A stretch of 64,000 bases of DNA from Alcaligenaceae bacterium (GCA_013416485.1 JACCEO010000005.1:62001-126000), one strand, 5' to 3'; counted from the stretch's first letter, positions 20,439 to 28,905 are shown. Numbers and translations are program-made. Notes: a model not told the origin generated them from the letters alone.

Positions 20439-21472
20439 GCGGAAAACTTCCGTGTGTAAGTAATGAATTCGTCCAGTTTGCTGCGTGCAGCACCATTGGC
20501 GATAAGATCAAATGCCTGGTTCAGGCCGTCTTGTATGGATGTGGCTTTATTACCGGCGTAAATAGCGAGTCCAGCGTTAAAGCCTACGATATCACGTGCG
20601 GTTCCTGGTGTGTTTTCCAGGGCTTCAGTCAGCATGGTTGCTGACGCTTCGCGACTATCGACTTTTACGGCACGATTGGACACCATAGTCATGCCGAAAT
20701 CTTCAGGATGAATTTCGTATTCGCTAATAATGCCGTCTTTTAGTTCACCGACTAAGGTGGCTGCGCCTAAAGACGCTTCATCCATGCCGTCTTTGCCATG
20801 TACTACTAATACATGCTTAGAACCTAGACGTTGCAGTACGCGTACCTGTATACCTACCAGGTCAGGGTGAAATACGCCCATTAATTGATTGGCGCAATTG
20901 GCTGGGTTGGTCAATGGGCCCAGGATGTTGAATATGGTGCGTACCCCTAGCTCTTTGCGTACTGCTGCCACATTTTTCATGGCTCCGTGGTGGGCAGGTG
21001 CAAACATAAACCCTATACCAGTTGCAGTGATGCTGTCAGCAACTTGCTCTGGGTTTAGGGTCACACAGGCGCCAAGGGCTTCCAGTACATCGGCGCTACC
21101 TGATGAAGACGATGCGCTGCGGTTGCCATGCTTGGCTATTTTTACACCAGCGGCAGCGGCGACAAACATGGCTGCGGTAGAAATATTAAAGGTGTTGGAT
21201 CCGTCACCGCCGGTACCACACATGTCCAGTAAATTTTCTGGGTCTGGGGTTTGTACGGGCAAAGCGAATTCGCGCATGACCTGGGCTGCTGCTGTGATCT
21301 CACCTACGGTTTCTTTTTTAACCCGCAAACCCATCAGTAAGGCACTGGCAATTTGAGGTGACACTTCACCACGCATCAACATGCGCATCAAGTGCAGCAT
21401 TTCATCATGAAAAATTTCGCGATGTTCTATGCAGCGGGTTAGGGCTTGGGCAGGAGTAATCAAGGTTGACAT
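20435..21472 (-). CDS. trpD: Anthranilate phosphoribosyltransferase
   Basis: A 345-residue TrpD that adds phosphoribosyl to anthranilate. The glycine-rich [13 protein letters not shown] near residue 84 and the [21 protein letters not shown] loop fit the family. It lies 12 bp after trpG and overlaps trpC by 4 bp, so trpGDC is a compact operon controlled from the leader region upstream of trpG. Confidence 0.96.
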   Translation of the reverse strand: MSTLITPAQALTRCIEHREIFHDEMLHLMRMLMRGEVSPQIASALLMGLRVKKETVGEITAAAQVMREFALPVQTPDPENLLDMCGTGGDGSNTFNISTAAMFVAAAAGVKIAKHGNRSASSSSGSADVLEALGACVTLNPEQVADSITATGIGFMFAPAHHGAMKNVAAVRKELGVRTIFNILGPLTNPANCANQLMGVFHPDLVGIQVRVLQRLGSKHVLVVHGKDGMDEASLGAATLVGELKDGIISEYEIHPEDFGMTMVSNRAVKVDSREASATMLTEALENTPGTARDIVGFNAGLAIYAGNKATSIQDGLNQAFDLIANGAARSKLDEFITYTRKFSA

Positions 21473-21484
21473 GATGGCTTTACA

Positions 21485-22051
21485 TTAAATGGTTAGAAAG
21501 TTTTTAAGTAGCGCGTGGCCATGCTCGCTAAGTACGGATTCAGGGTGGAACTGTACCCCATAGATGGCAAGGGTTTTATGGCGTACGGCCATGATTTCGC
21601 CGTCTTCTGTTTGGGCAGTGACTTCTAGGCAATCAGGTAGGCGATCCCGATCTATGGCCAGTGAATGGTAGCGAGTTACGGTATAAGGTGATGGTAAACC
21701 TTGGAATAGATCTGTGCCGTTATGGGTAATTAATGATGTTTTACCGTGCATTAGCTGTTTGGCTTTAATGACATATCCCCCAAAAGCGGCACCTATCGCT
21801 TGATGCCCCAGGCAAACACCCAGTATGGGCACTTTGCCAGCAAAGTGTTGGATCAGGGGTACGGAAATGCCTGCCTCGGCGGGCGAGCACGGTCCAGGCG
21901 ATACACAGATACGCGAGGGGTTCATAGCGACCACGTCAGCAATAGTGATCTGGTCATTGCGGTGTACATGGACGTCAGCACCCAGTTCGCCAAAATACTG
22001 CACCAGGTTGTAGGTAAATGAATCGTAGTTATCAAGCATCAAAATAGACAT
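21485..22051 (-). CDS. trpG: Anthranilate synthase component II (glutamine amidotransferase)
   Basis: A 188-residue class I glutamine amidotransferase that supplies ammonia to TrpE (possibly also to aminodeoxychorismate synthase). The nucleophile Cys80 lies in [10 protein letters not shown] and the His/Glu pair in [11 protein letters not shown]. The start chosen is the ATG at 22051 ([15 protein letters not shown]) with GGAG upstream, in place of a longer frame that adds 25 non-conserved residues. It is the first gene of trpGDC, unlinked from trpE by about 3.5 kb. Upstream is a 271-nt gap to a Trp-rich leader peptide. Confidence 0.95.
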   Translation of the reverse strand: MSILMLDNYDSFTYNLVQYFGELGADVHVHRNDQITIADVVAMNPSRICVSPGPCSPAEAGISVPLIQHFAGKVPILGVCLGHQAIGAAFGGYVIKAKQLMHGKTSLITHNGTDLFQGLPSPYTVTRYHSLAIDRDRLPDCLEVTAQTEDGEIMAVRHKTLAIYGVQFHPESVLSEHGHALLKNFLTI

Positions 22052-22322
22052 GGCGGCTCCGTAATATTCAGTGTGGTGTGTTGTGTGGACAAGACTGTAG
22101 ACAAGGAGCGACGCCATCGGGCGCATGCCGTAGGACGACTGCGCACATAATTTTTGGCCTGACCGCTGTACTGGGGCAAGCTTGAAAATGATGGGGTGGT
22201 GCTAGATGGCATCTGGCTTTACTCCTTGATGTTGGAGCCGCCGTGCCGGGTGCTTTTTGATGTGCCTTGCCTATCCGATACGACGGCAGGGCGCGATTTG
22301 AATCGCAACGACGTGCCGCTTC

Positions 22323-22373
22323 CTAAAAGGAGCGCCACCACTGAGCTGAGCTGAACGTTGCGAAAGTAGACAT
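22323..22373 (-). CDS. Putative tryptophan leader peptide upstream of trpGDC
   Basis: A 16-codon ORF reads MSTFATFSSAQWWRSF then TAG, with two tandem Trp codons near its end, on the trpGDC strand and within the long untranslated region before trpG. This is the layout of a transcription attenuation leader, where ribosome stalling at Trp codons controls the operon. A hairpin overlapping the Trp codons and stop is visible (CGCTCC pairing with GGAAGCG), and a compact GCGAT/ATCGC stem follows. I did not find a convincing GC hairpin with a T run between the leader and trpG, so the effector mechanism is unclear. The rest of the 22052-22527 gap holds no other gene I can support. Confidence 0.6.
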   Translation of the reverse strand: MSTFATFSSAQWWRSF

Positions 22374-22527
22374 GCGTATCGGTAAATTGTTTGTATTGTG
22401 AATATGATCAACTTTCCTTAATGTACCACGATAAATTGAAATGTTGGAGTGTTAGAGCTGTTGCGGTTTGGCTGTAGGGGCAAGACGCGAGCGCCGGTGA
22501 GCCTGAATTTAAGTGATGGTTTACGCG

Positions 22528-23055
22528 TTACGCCTGCACTGCACGTTGGTTCCAAGGCATTTTCATTAGTAAACGGGCCATGCCGCAATAGCCTGTTATT
22601 CCGGCAAACATGAGGCCTACGCCCACGAAACCGGATAAGACGTGGAACTTGGGAGAGACCGTGGCGCCAAGTATTGCACCCAGGACAATGATGGCGCCGG
22701 CAGTAATTTGTACCTGACGTTGTAGTTCCAAGGGTTGCGAATGGTCTGCAACGATTGGCAGGCCAGCTTTTTTCCAAGCGTCTAAACCACCTTCCAGTAT
22801 ATAGGTGTCACAGGAGGTGCAATTGCTTAGTGTCTGTGCTTGCATTTGTGTGCGGTTACCCGAGCGGCAGTAAAAGATTACTGCATTCGTGTCTGCCAGA
22901 TCTACGTGTTGAGCTGCTAATTGTTCCATGGGAAGGTGGCGTGATTGTTGAATGTGCTCGCGTACGTATTCGTTGGATGCACGTATATCGATGAGTACAG
23001 CGCCTTTATCCATTAAGTCGCGGGCTGCTTCGGGAGTAAGAGATTTTAGTGACAT
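22528..23055 (-). CDS. Rhodanese domain fused to DUF2892 membrane domain (YgaP-like)
   Basis: A 175-residue protein: an N-terminal single rhodanese domain with active-site Cys63 in FYCRSGNRTQ, then a C-terminal DUF2892 part with two hydrophobic helices (ITAGAIIVLGAILGATV and LSGFVGVGLMFAGITGYCGMA). This is the layout of E. coli YgaP, an inner-membrane sulfurtransferase whose catalytic Cys is also residue 63. It would move sulfane sulfur from persulfides to an acceptor at the membrane. It is transcribed after and with the ArsR-type regulator, 22 bp downstream, and belongs to the sulfide module between trpGDC and trpE. Confidence 0.9.
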   Translation of the reverse strand: MSLKSLTPEAARDLMDKGAVLIDIRASNEYVREHIQQSRHLPMEQLAAQHVDLADTNAVIFYCRSGNRTQMQAQTLSNCTSCDTYILEGGLDAWKKAGLPIVADHSQPLELQRQVQITAGAIIVLGAILGATVSPKFHVLSGFVGVGLMFAGITGYCGMARLLMKMPWNQRAVQA

Positions 23056-23077
23056 GGTCGTGCCTTCTTGGTGATGA

Positions 23078-23389
23078 CTACGGACAAAAAATGGTTTTAA
23101 GGGTGCCGATAAGTTTTTGCACGTCGGGATTGTCGATCCGGTAGTACAAGGTTTGGGATTCGCGTCGGTAGGTGACTAAGCCCTCGTCTCGCATTTTGGA
23201 TAAATGCTGAGAAAGCGCGGATTGGCTTAGTGTTACATGTTGGTGCAATGCGCCTACGCTAAGTTCACTGTGCTCTATAAGTAGGCATAGCAATAACAAA
23301 CGCTGTTCATTGCCTACTGTGCGTAGCATGGCAGCTGCTTTGGCAGCGCCTTCTTGCATAAAAAGGCGGTCTTTTTCAGTGAGCGCCAT
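23078..23389 (-). CDS. ArsR-family repressor, BigR/YgaV/SqrR-like persulfide sensor
   Basis: A 103-residue winged-helix regulator of the ArsR/SmtB class (LSVGALHQHVTLSQSALSQHLSKMRDEGLV as recognition region, described only by its edges: helix-turn-helix about residues 45-75). The two cysteines, at about residues 35 (LLLLCLL) and 102 (penultimate, IFCP), match the pair that forms an intra-subunit di- or tetrasulfide in BigR and SqrR, and the metal-site residues of ArsR are absent. The start at 23389 is favoured over 23395 because AAGG lies at a proper distance. A near-perfect palindrome 24 bp upstream is a likely autoregulatory operator, and a related one precedes the dioxygenase gene. Confidence 0.88.
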   Translation of the reverse strand: MALTEKDRLFMQEGAAKAAAMLRTVGNEQRLLLLCLLIEHSELSVGALHQHVTLSQSALSQHLSKMRDEGLVTYRRESQTLYYRIDNPDVQKLIGTLKTIFCP

Positions 23390-23412
23390 AATCATCCTTA
23401 GTTTGAAAATTT

Positions 23413-23434
23413 TATATTAGTATAATCTAATATA
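23413..23434. promoter_or_regulatory. Palindromic operator upstream of the ArsR-like gene
   Basis: Perfect 8-bp inverted repeat TATATTAG-N6-CTAATATA. AT-rich palindromes of this shape are what BigR-type regulators bind. A second, slightly imperfect copy lies before the persulfide dioxygenase gene, which supports a shared regulator. Confidence 0.75.
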
Positions 23435-23521
23435 TGCCTTTAAACAAGAATAAATTGCATAATTACAATGACATACAGCCATCTTAAAAGAGGGATGGCT
23501 GTTGCTAACGCGGTAGTGTGT

Positions 23522-23710
23522 TTAGGATTTAGGAGGCTTTATAGTGCAACGTTGTATGCCCAGTAGTGAGTATGCTGGACACCGCCCAGCCAGCCCGGTA
23601 AGCAAGGGGATGAGACCTAACCAACCCCACCAACCTACAGTTTCAGTAATGGCTAGTGCGATTAGCACTATGCCTGCGGTGATACGTAAAATCCGATCGA
23701 TTCCTTTCAT
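23522..23710 (-). CDS. DUF2892 family small membrane protein
   Basis: A 62-residue protein with two hydrophobic helices (ITAGIVLIALAITETV and WLGLIPLLTGLAGRCPAYSLLG) and the GRCPAY motif typical of DUF2892 (YgaP-like transmembrane domain). It is the stand-alone version of the domain fused to rhodanese in the neighbouring gene. Family function is not established, but it recurs with sulfide oxidation genes. It lies between the two operators, on the same strand as the regulator, 127 bp upstream of it. Confidence 0.82.
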   Translation of the reverse strand: MKGIDRILRITAGIVLIALAITETVGWWGWLGLIPLLTGLAGRCPAYSLLGIQRCTIKPPKS

Positions 23711-23776
23711 AGCATGCTCCTGAGTGAGGTTGACTAGTTACAGCAATTGTTATGTAGACATTGTTTCATGTTTTGC

Positions 23777-23798
23777 TAATTTAGTATATGCTAATATA
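23777..23798. promoter_or_regulatory. Second palindromic operator, upstream of the persulfide dioxygenase gene
   Basis: TAATTTAG-N6-CTAATATA. The right half is identical to the operator near 23.4 kb and the left half matches at 6 of 8 positions, with the same 6-nt spacer. It lies between the divergent DUF2892 and dioxygenase genes and could control both. Confidence 0.65.
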
Positions 23799-23836
23799 AA
23801 GAAGTAAACAAGTATTTCACTATGCCGGAGGTAGGA

Positions 23837-24718
23837 ATGAATATGTCCGCAGACATACGCGCTTTTTTTGATCCGTTAACGAACACGGTAAGTTATTTGG
23901 TATCTGACCCACAGACTAAGCAGGCGGCAGTGATAGATCCCGTGCTGGATTATGACCATAGTAGTGGTAAAGCGTCGATGGCGTCAGCAGAGAAAATATT
24001 GGCCGTCGCTCGTCTTCAGGGTTTGGATATTGTCTGGGTGCTGGAAACTCACGTACATGCCGATCACTTAAGTGCAGCGCCATACATTAAGCAGCATACA
24101 GGGGCCAAGGTAGCGATAGGCGAGCATATCTGCGATGTACAAACTATTTTTCGGCCCATGTTTAACGTAGATGACGTGTCTGAGGATGGTGGTGAGTTTG
24201 ACCGTTTGCTTACTGATGGTGAGCGCTTTTCTTTGGGTGATTTGACGATAGAGGTGCTGCATACTCCTGGCCATACGCCTGCCTGTATTTCTTACCGGAT
24301 AGGTGATGCTGTATTCGTGGGCGATACCTTGTTTATGCCCGACTACGGTACTGCACGGGCTGATTTCCCCGGTGGTAGCGCACGTACTTTATATCGCTCA
24401 ATACGGCGTTTGTTGTCTTTGCCTGCTGAAACTCGTTTATTTATGTGCCATGACTATAAAGCGTCAGGGCGTAATGACTATGCTTGGGAAACCACAGTAG
24501 CTCAGCAACTTAAGCACAATATTCATATTCATGCTGGTGTATCCGAGGACGAGTACGTTGCTATGCGCCAACAGCGCGACGCAGGTTTGGCAGCCCCTAG
24601 GCTGTTACTGCCATCTATACAGGTAAATATTCGTGCAGGTAATTTTCCTCAAGCAGAGTCCAATGGAGTGTCGTACTTAAAAATACCGGTTTGTATCCGT
24701 GAGGATAACGTGATCTAA
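23837..24718 (+). CDS. Metallo-beta-lactamase-fold persulfide dioxygenase (Blh/ETHE1-like)
   Basis: A 293-residue metallo-beta-lactamase-fold protein. The metal motif THVHADHL lies near residue 76, HTPGHTPAC and FVGDTLFMPDYGTARADFPGG follow, and the last His ligand is in MCHDYK. The DYGTARADFPGG stretch is typical of ETHE1/Blh persulfide dioxygenases, which oxidise glutathione persulfide to sulfite with O2 on a single iron. The start at 23837 is chosen since GGAGG lies 5 nt before it; the ATG at 23822 has no such site. It is divergent from the BigR-like regulator and rhodanese, the classic bigR-blh arrangement for sulfide detoxification. Confidence 0.92.
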   Translation: MNMSADIRAFFDPLTNTVSYLVSDPQTKQAAVIDPVLDYDHSSGKASMASAEKILAVARLQGLDIVWVLETHVHADHLSAAPYIKQHTGAKVAIGEHICDVQTIFRPMFNVDDVSEDGGEFDRLLTDGERFSLGDLTIEVLHTPGHTPACISYRIGDAVFVGDTLFMPDYGTARADFPGGSARTLYRSIRRLLSLPAETRLFMCHDYKASGRNDYAWETTVAQQLKHNIHIHAGVSEDEYVAMRQQRDAGLAAPRLLLPSIQVNIRAGNFPQAESNGVSYLKIPVCIREDNVI

Positions 24719-24787
24719 ACGAACATTTAATTGCTTAGGTTTTTCATCTGGCCAAGTTAGGCCGTTACTATTTTTAGGGAGTATTGT

Positions 24788-25138
24788 ATGACGGTAACGA
24801 GTTACAAAGCGTTAACCCAACAGATTGCGGGAAATTTGGTGCCTTTAAATAAAGCAGTGCCACAGGTGATGCAAAGTTTTGCAGAAATGGGCAAGGCGGC
24901 TAATAAGAATGGTGCCTTAGACCATAAAACCAAAGAGCTGATTGCATTGGCAATAGGTGTGGCGGTGCGTTGTGATGGTTGCATAGGATTTCATACCAAA
25001 GCGTTAGCTAAACTAGGTGCGACTCCAGAGGAAGTCCATGAAACGCTGGGGGTTGCAGTGTATATGGGTGGCGGACCGTCTGTGATGTATGCCGCGAACG
25101 CAGTGGCTGCGTTTAATGAGTTCACTGATGCAGGGTAG
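24788..25138 (+). CDS. Carboxymuconolactone decarboxylase family protein (AhpD-like)
   Basis: A 116-residue all-helical protein with the CxxC-x3-H motif RCDGCIGFHTKAL (Cys62, Cys65, His69) characteristic of AhpD-like peroxidase/disulfide proteins, not of true decarboxylases. It follows the persulfide dioxygenase on the same strand by 69 bp. The redox cysteine pair and the neighbours suggest a thiol or persulfide reaction; the exact role is unknown. Confidence 0.88.
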   Translation: MTVTSYKALTQQIAGNLVPLNKAVPQVMQSFAEMGKAANKNGALDHKTKELIALAIGVAVRCDGCIGFHTKALAKLGATPEEVHETLGVAVYMGGGPSVMYAANAVAAFNEFTDAG

Positions 25139-25191
25139 TGTTCATCTCATTTAGGCTTATTTGAAAATATTTATTATTTTATTAGGAAGCA

Positions 25192-25566
25192 ATGATGCAG
25201 CAGACTGATTTTGTAAGTACTTTATTTGATGGCTATAGCAATCCGGATAAAGTGACAGTGGCCTTTACTATGGCCATGAATGCAGCACTAAAAGGACACA
25301 GTGCGACTATTATTCTAATGGCCGGTGCGGTTGAGTTAGGTAAGCCAAATGCAACGTCCAAGATCAATATTGGTGCGCCATTTCAGCCAGTCGCAGAACT
25401 ATTAAGTAAGTATATAGAGTTAGGCGGGTGTATCGCTGTATGTAGTTCGTGCATGGTGCATAACGGTTTTTCACAGGCTGATATGGACGAGCGTTATCAG
25501 ATAATTTCCGCTGCCGATGTTGTGGATTTACTGATGGGGGCTAAGGGCAGCCTGCAGGTTAGCTAG
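25192..25566 (+). CDS. DsrE/DsrF-like sulfur-relay protein
   Basis: A 124-residue DsrE-fold protein (VTVAFTMAMNAALKGHSATIILMAGAVE at the start, described by its edges). It has cysteines near residues 82-86 in GCIAVCSSCMVHNGF, the loop where sulfur carriers of this family bind sulfane sulfur. It ends the rightward part of the sulfide module and is followed by a strong terminator. An alternative ATG one codon in (25195) fits the AGGAAG ribosome site slightly better. Confidence 0.85.
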   Translation: MMQQTDFVSTLFDGYSNPDKVTVAFTMAMNAALKGHSATIILMAGAVELGKPNATSKINIGAPFQPVAELLSKYIELGGCIAVCSSCMVHNGFSQADMDERYQIISAADVVDLLMGAKGSLQVS

Positions 25567-25594
25567 CCCTTTCTTATGGCAAGTAGGACTTGGT

Positions 25595-25628
25595 AAGGCG
25601 GTGGTCGCTTAGTAACCACCGCCTTTTT
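25595..25628 (+). terminator. Rho-independent terminator after the DsrE-like gene
   Basis: AAGGCGGTGGT and ACCACCGCC pair across a 9-nt loop and are followed by TTTTTA. It lies between the convergent DsrE-like and trpE genes and may act weakly in both directions, since AAAAAGG precedes the stem on the other strand. Confidence 0.85.
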
Positions 25629-25634
25629 ATGCGT

Positions 25635-27155
25635 TTAAATCGGTTCATCCAGGCCAAACTGGACTTGTTCGGCTGCTCGCAATACAGCACGAGCTTTGGC
25701 TTCGGTCTCTTCCCATTCTTTTTCTGGATCAGAGTCAGCCACTATGCCAGCGGCGGCTTGGACATACAGCATGCCGTCTTTGATGATGCCTGTACGTATG
25801 GCTATGGCCACGTCCATTTCGCCGCCATAGCTTAGGTAACCTGCTGCCCCGCCATAGATACCGCGACGTACGGGTTCTAGCTCGTCTATCACTTCCATGG
25901 CACGTACTTTGGGCGCCCCAGTTAGGGTGCCGGCCGGAAATGATGCACGCAGTACGTCCATATTGCTTAGCCCTTCATTGAGTTCGCCGGTGACGTTGGA
26001 CACCAAGTGCATGACGTGGGAGTAGCGTTCTATGGCCATAGTGTCGCTGACTTCTACGGTACCGGTTTTGGCGACCCGACCTATGTCGTTACGGGCCAGG
26101 TCAATCAGCATGACGTGTTCGGCCCTTTCTTTGGGGTCGGCCAGTAGTTCATCGGCCAGTTTGGCGTCTTGTTCCGGAGTGGCACCACGTGGCCGGGTGC
26201 CAGCCAGAGGGCGTATGGTAATCATGGTTTTTTGGCGATCTGCTTCGCTGATGATTTCCTGACGGACTAGAATTTCTGGTGAAGAGCCGACAACCTGGAA
26301 GCTATCGAAGTTCCAGTAGTACATGTATGGCGAGGGGTTTAGCGAACGCAAAGAGCGGTACAAGGACAGTGGCGAGTCACGGAAAGGTTTCGCAATCACC
26401 TGACCTATTTGTACTTGCATTAAGTCGCCGGCCTCTATGTATTCCTTGGCTTTTTTTACTGCATTCAGATAATCTTCCTTGCGGAAGTTACGCTGGGCTT
26501 CGGTTTGCAGGCTGGCGTAAGCATAAGGGATCACAACGGGCTGACGTAGTTTTTCGCGTAGCTCCTTCAGGCGGCGCTTAGCGCGTGCGTAGCTTTCGGG
26601 TTGTGCAGGGTCGGCGTACACCAGCAGGTAGGTGCGACCCGCTAGGTTGTCCACAATCACCAACTCATCAATTTGCAACAGCATGATGTCAGGAGTGCCC
26701 TCTTCTTGGCCTGCAGGGAAGGGCTTGGTGGAGGGGCCTAGGCGTGGTTCGATATGGCGCACGGCGTCGTAACCAAAGTAGCCCGCTAAACCGCCTGCAA
26801 ATCTGGGCATGCCTGGGCGTATGGCTACTTTGAAACGCTGTTGGTATTGCTCTATGAATTGCAGTGGGTCACCGGTGTGAGCTTCTATGACATTGCCCAG
26901 ATGCACCACTTCAGTGATGTTGCCTGTGGCACGAATAACTGTTTTGGCAGGTAGGCCTATAAACGAATAGCGTCCGAAGCGCTCGCCGCCGACCACTGAC
27001 TCTAGTAAACAGCTGTTACGACCGCCTTCAGGACCGCTGTGGGCTAGCTTCAGATAAATGGCCAGTGGCGTGTCAAGGTCAGCGTAGGTTTCTGTAATTA
27101 ACGGTATGCGGTTGTAGCCTTGTGCGGCCAGTGCATTAAATTCTATTTCTGTCAT
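25635..27155 (-). CDS. trpE: Anthranilate synthase component I
   Basis: A 506-residue chorismate-utilising enzyme converting chorismate to anthranilate with ammonia from TrpG. Typical segments are IRPLAGTRPRGATPEQD near residue 326, ARNDIGRVAKTGTVEV, SFPAGTLTGAPKVRAMEVIDELEP and GYLSYGGEMDVAIAIRT (each described by its edges). The gene lies downstream of rpe and gph on the same strand, as in other Burkholderiales, but trpG does not follow; a sulfide module intervenes. Upstream are a Trp-rich leader peptide and an attenuator hairpin, so expression should respond to charged tRNA-Trp. Confidence 0.96.
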   Translation of the reverse strand: MTEIEFNALAAQGYNRIPLITETYADLDTPLAIYLKLAHSGPEGGRNSCLLESVVGGERFGRYSFIGLPAKTVIRATGNITEVVHLGNVIEAHTGDPLQFIEQYQQRFKVAIRPGMPRFAGGLAGYFGYDAVRHIEPRLGPSTKPFPAGQEEGTPDIMLLQIDELVIVDNLAGRTYLLVYADPAQPESYARAKRRLKELREKLRQPVVIPYAYASLQTEAQRNFRKEDYLNAVKKAKEYIEAGDLMQVQIGQVIAKPFRDSPLSLYRSLRSLNPSPYMYYWNFDSFQVVGSSPEILVRQEIISEADRQKTMITIRPLAGTRPRGATPEQDAKLADELLADPKERAEHVMLIDLARNDIGRVAKTGTVEVSDTMAIERYSHVMHLVSNVTGELNEGLSNMDVLRASFPAGTLTGAPKVRAMEVIDELEPVRRGIYGGAAGYLSYGGEMDVAIAIRTGIIKDGMLYVQAAAGIVADSDPEKEWEETEAKARAVLRAAEQVQFGLDEPI

Positions 27156-27199
27156 GGGGGTCTCTGGGTTGTGATTTTGGTACAGGCCGGGACAGGATA

Positions 27200-27234
27200 C
27201 AAAAAAAGCCCGACCATTGACTGGGTTCCGGGCT
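27200..27234 (-). terminator. Attenuator terminator upstream of trpE
   Basis: On the minus strand AGCCCG...CGGGCT forms the stem, extended inward by ACC/GGT after a 2-nt bulge, followed by seven T. It lies 44 bp before the trpE start and 64 bp after the leader peptide stop, the arrangement of a transcription attenuator. Confidence 0.85.
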
Positions 27235-27298
27235 AGTTTTGCTGTGATGCTAATGACACGTTACGGATTACGTTAAGTGTCAGGCATATCGATAATTG

Positions 27299-27370
27299 CT
27301 ACCCAGAATACGGACGCCACCAGCGCCAGTAGGCGCAGGGTGCAACGTAATAATAGATAGCGGTTTTCAT
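27299..27370 (-). CDS. trpL: Tryptophan leader peptide upstream of trpE
   Basis: A 23-residue ORF begins MKTAIYYY and ends YWRWWRPYSG before TAG, with three Trp codons within four positions. It starts 14 bp after the gph stop on the same strand and is followed by a strong terminator hairpin before trpE. Ribosome stalling at the Trp codons when charged tRNA-Trp is scarce would favour read-through. The identification rests on position, Trp cluster and the attenuator; it is too short for ordinary gene callers. Confidence 0.88.
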   Translation of the reverse strand: MKTAIYYYVAPCAYWRWWRPYSG

Positions 27371-27384
27371 GAATAATGTGTGCT

Positions 27385-28056
27385 TTATGAGTGGTTGGCG
27401 GCCCATAATGCCGCTGCAGCTATAGTTGGCACTATATCATCGACTTCCAGATTGCGCACGTCCTGGCCTTCGTTATAGCCATAAGGCAGTATCAGTACAG
27501 CTATGTCAGCAGCGCGTGCCGCTAAGGCGTCATTCACTGAGTCACCTACCATTAACGCCTGTGTTGGATTTACCCCAAGTGCTTCGCAGGCATGTAACAA
27601 GGGCATGGGATCGGGTTTCTTGTTGGCACAGGTGTCGCCACAAACCACTACTTCGAAGTAATCGGCTAGGCCCATTTTTTGTAGCAATGGCAGTGTAAAA
27701 GCCGTTTGTTTATTGGTGACTATAGCCAAGCGAGCACCCGTGCTGGCAAAGGCGTGTAAGCCTTCAAGTACGCCGTCAAATAGCACAGATTGTTTGCCAT
27801 TGACCTCGTGGTAGCATTGTTTGAATAGGGTCAGCCCCTGATCGAACAAGGCTTGAGTAGGGGCGTTGGGCATGTTGTGGCTTAGGGCGCGTAACACTAA
27901 ATCTTCGGTCCCTCGACCTACGTAGGCGGTAATGGTGGCGTCATCCAGGGCGACTAGGCCCAGTTGTTCACGCATAGCGTTAGTCGCCTGAATAATGTCA
28001 GGGATGGTGTCCACCAGAGTGCCATCCAGATCAAACAATACCGCTTTGAAACGCAT
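27385..28056 (-). CDS. gph: Phosphoglycolate phosphatase
   Basis: A 223-residue HAD-family hydrolase, subfamily Gph. The nucleophile motif is LFDLDGTLVDT at the N-terminus, the second motif is AIVTNKQT and the third LMVGDSVNDALAARAA. It dephosphorylates 2-phosphoglycolate from DNA repair or photorespiration-like reactions. It lies between rpe (10 bp upstream) and the trpE leader, the usual Burkholderiales order. Confidence 0.92.
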   Translation of the reverse strand: MRFKAVLFDLDGTLVDTIPDIIQATNAMREQLGLVALDDATITAYVGRGTEDLVLRALSHNMPNAPTQALFDQGLTLFKQCYHEVNGKQSVLFDGVLEGLHAFASTGARLAIVTNKQTAFTLPLLQKMGLADYFEVVVCGDTCANKKPDPMPLLHACEALGVNPTQALMVGDSVNDALAARAADIAVLILPYGYNEGQDVRNLEVDDIVPTIAAAALWAANHS

Positions 28057-28066
28057 GGTGCTGGCC

Positions 28067-28768
28067 TTAAGTGGTTAGTGACTTGCCTTTGGCAAGTTCG
28101 CGGCGCATGGCGTCGATCACAGTTTTGTAGTCAGGTTGGCCAAAAATGGCAGAACCGGCGACAAACGTGTCAGCACCCGCAGCATGTATTGCGGCAATGT
28201 TATCGACCTTAACACCACCGTCAATTTCCAAGGCAATAGATTGGCCACCTGCATTGACCCAGGCATCAATTTTGCGTCTGGCGGCAGCCAGCTTGGCGAG
28301 AGTTCCAGGTATAAAACGTTGCCCACCAAAACCGGGGTTCACTGACATTAGTAGCACTACATCTAACTTATCCATGACGTGATCCATCCAGCTTAACGAG
28401 GTGGCCGGATTAATAACCAGGCCTGCCTTGCAGCCTTGCTCTTTGATTAGTCCTAGAGTGCGGTCTGGATGTTGTGACGCTTCGGGGTGAAACGTGATAA
28501 TGTCGGCGCCTGCTTTGGCAAACTGCGGGATAATGGCATCCACAGGTTGGACCATTAGGTGTACATCAATAGGTGCTGTGGTATGTGGGCGTAAGGCTTC
28601 ACATATCATGGGGCCCATCGTCAGGTTGGGTACATAATGGTTGTCCATGACATCCAGATGTATCCAGTCCGCACCAGCGGCAATGACGTTTCTGACTTCT
28701 TCACCCAGGCGAGCAAAGTCGGCAGCCAACAAGCTAGGGGCGATACGAGTAATAGGATCTGGTTGCAT
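28067..28768 (-). CDS. rpe: Ribulose-phosphate 3-epimerase
   Basis: A 233-residue TIM-barrel epimerase interconverting ribulose 5-phosphate and xylulose 5-phosphate. Diagnostic segments are [32 protein letters not shown] with metal-binding residues, [14 protein letters not shown] and [11 protein letters not shown]. It is the first gene of rpe-gph-trpE and diverges from apaG. Confidence 0.95.
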   Translation of the reverse strand: MQPDPITRIAPSLLAADFARLGEEVRNVIAAGADWIHLDVMDNHYVPNLTMGPMICEALRPHTTAPIDVHLMVQPVDAIIPQFAKAGADIITFHPEASQHPDRTLGLIKEQGCKAGLVINPATSLSWMDHVMDKLDVVLLMSVNPGFGGQRFIPGTLAKLAAARRKIDAWVNAGGQSIALEIDGGVKVDNIAAIHAAGADTFVAGSAIFGQPDYKTVIDAMRRELAKGKSLTT

Positions 28769-28905
28769 GGCGTTAAGGTAGTAAAGTTGTACAACAGTAA
28801 AAAGGCAAGTGTGCCATTATTGCAGTTAAGTGCGAAATTATCCCGTGGCACGCCCTAAACGTTGTTGTTTACGCAGCACGTATTATTGAATCAGGAAGTT
28901 TGATT

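Noticed and set aside
22038-22212. A 57-codon minus-strand ORF with an AAGGAG site overlapping the trpG start
   Set aside because: The composition is not protein-like, no family is recognised, and it overlaps trpG out of frame; kept only as a note.
22250-22350. tRNA-like sequence (GCTCAGTGGTGG box and a TTCAAATC-like loop on the minus strand)
   Set aside because: The arms do not fold into a cloverleaf: no acceptor stem, and the T-loop closing pair fails. The region is better explained as the trpG leader.
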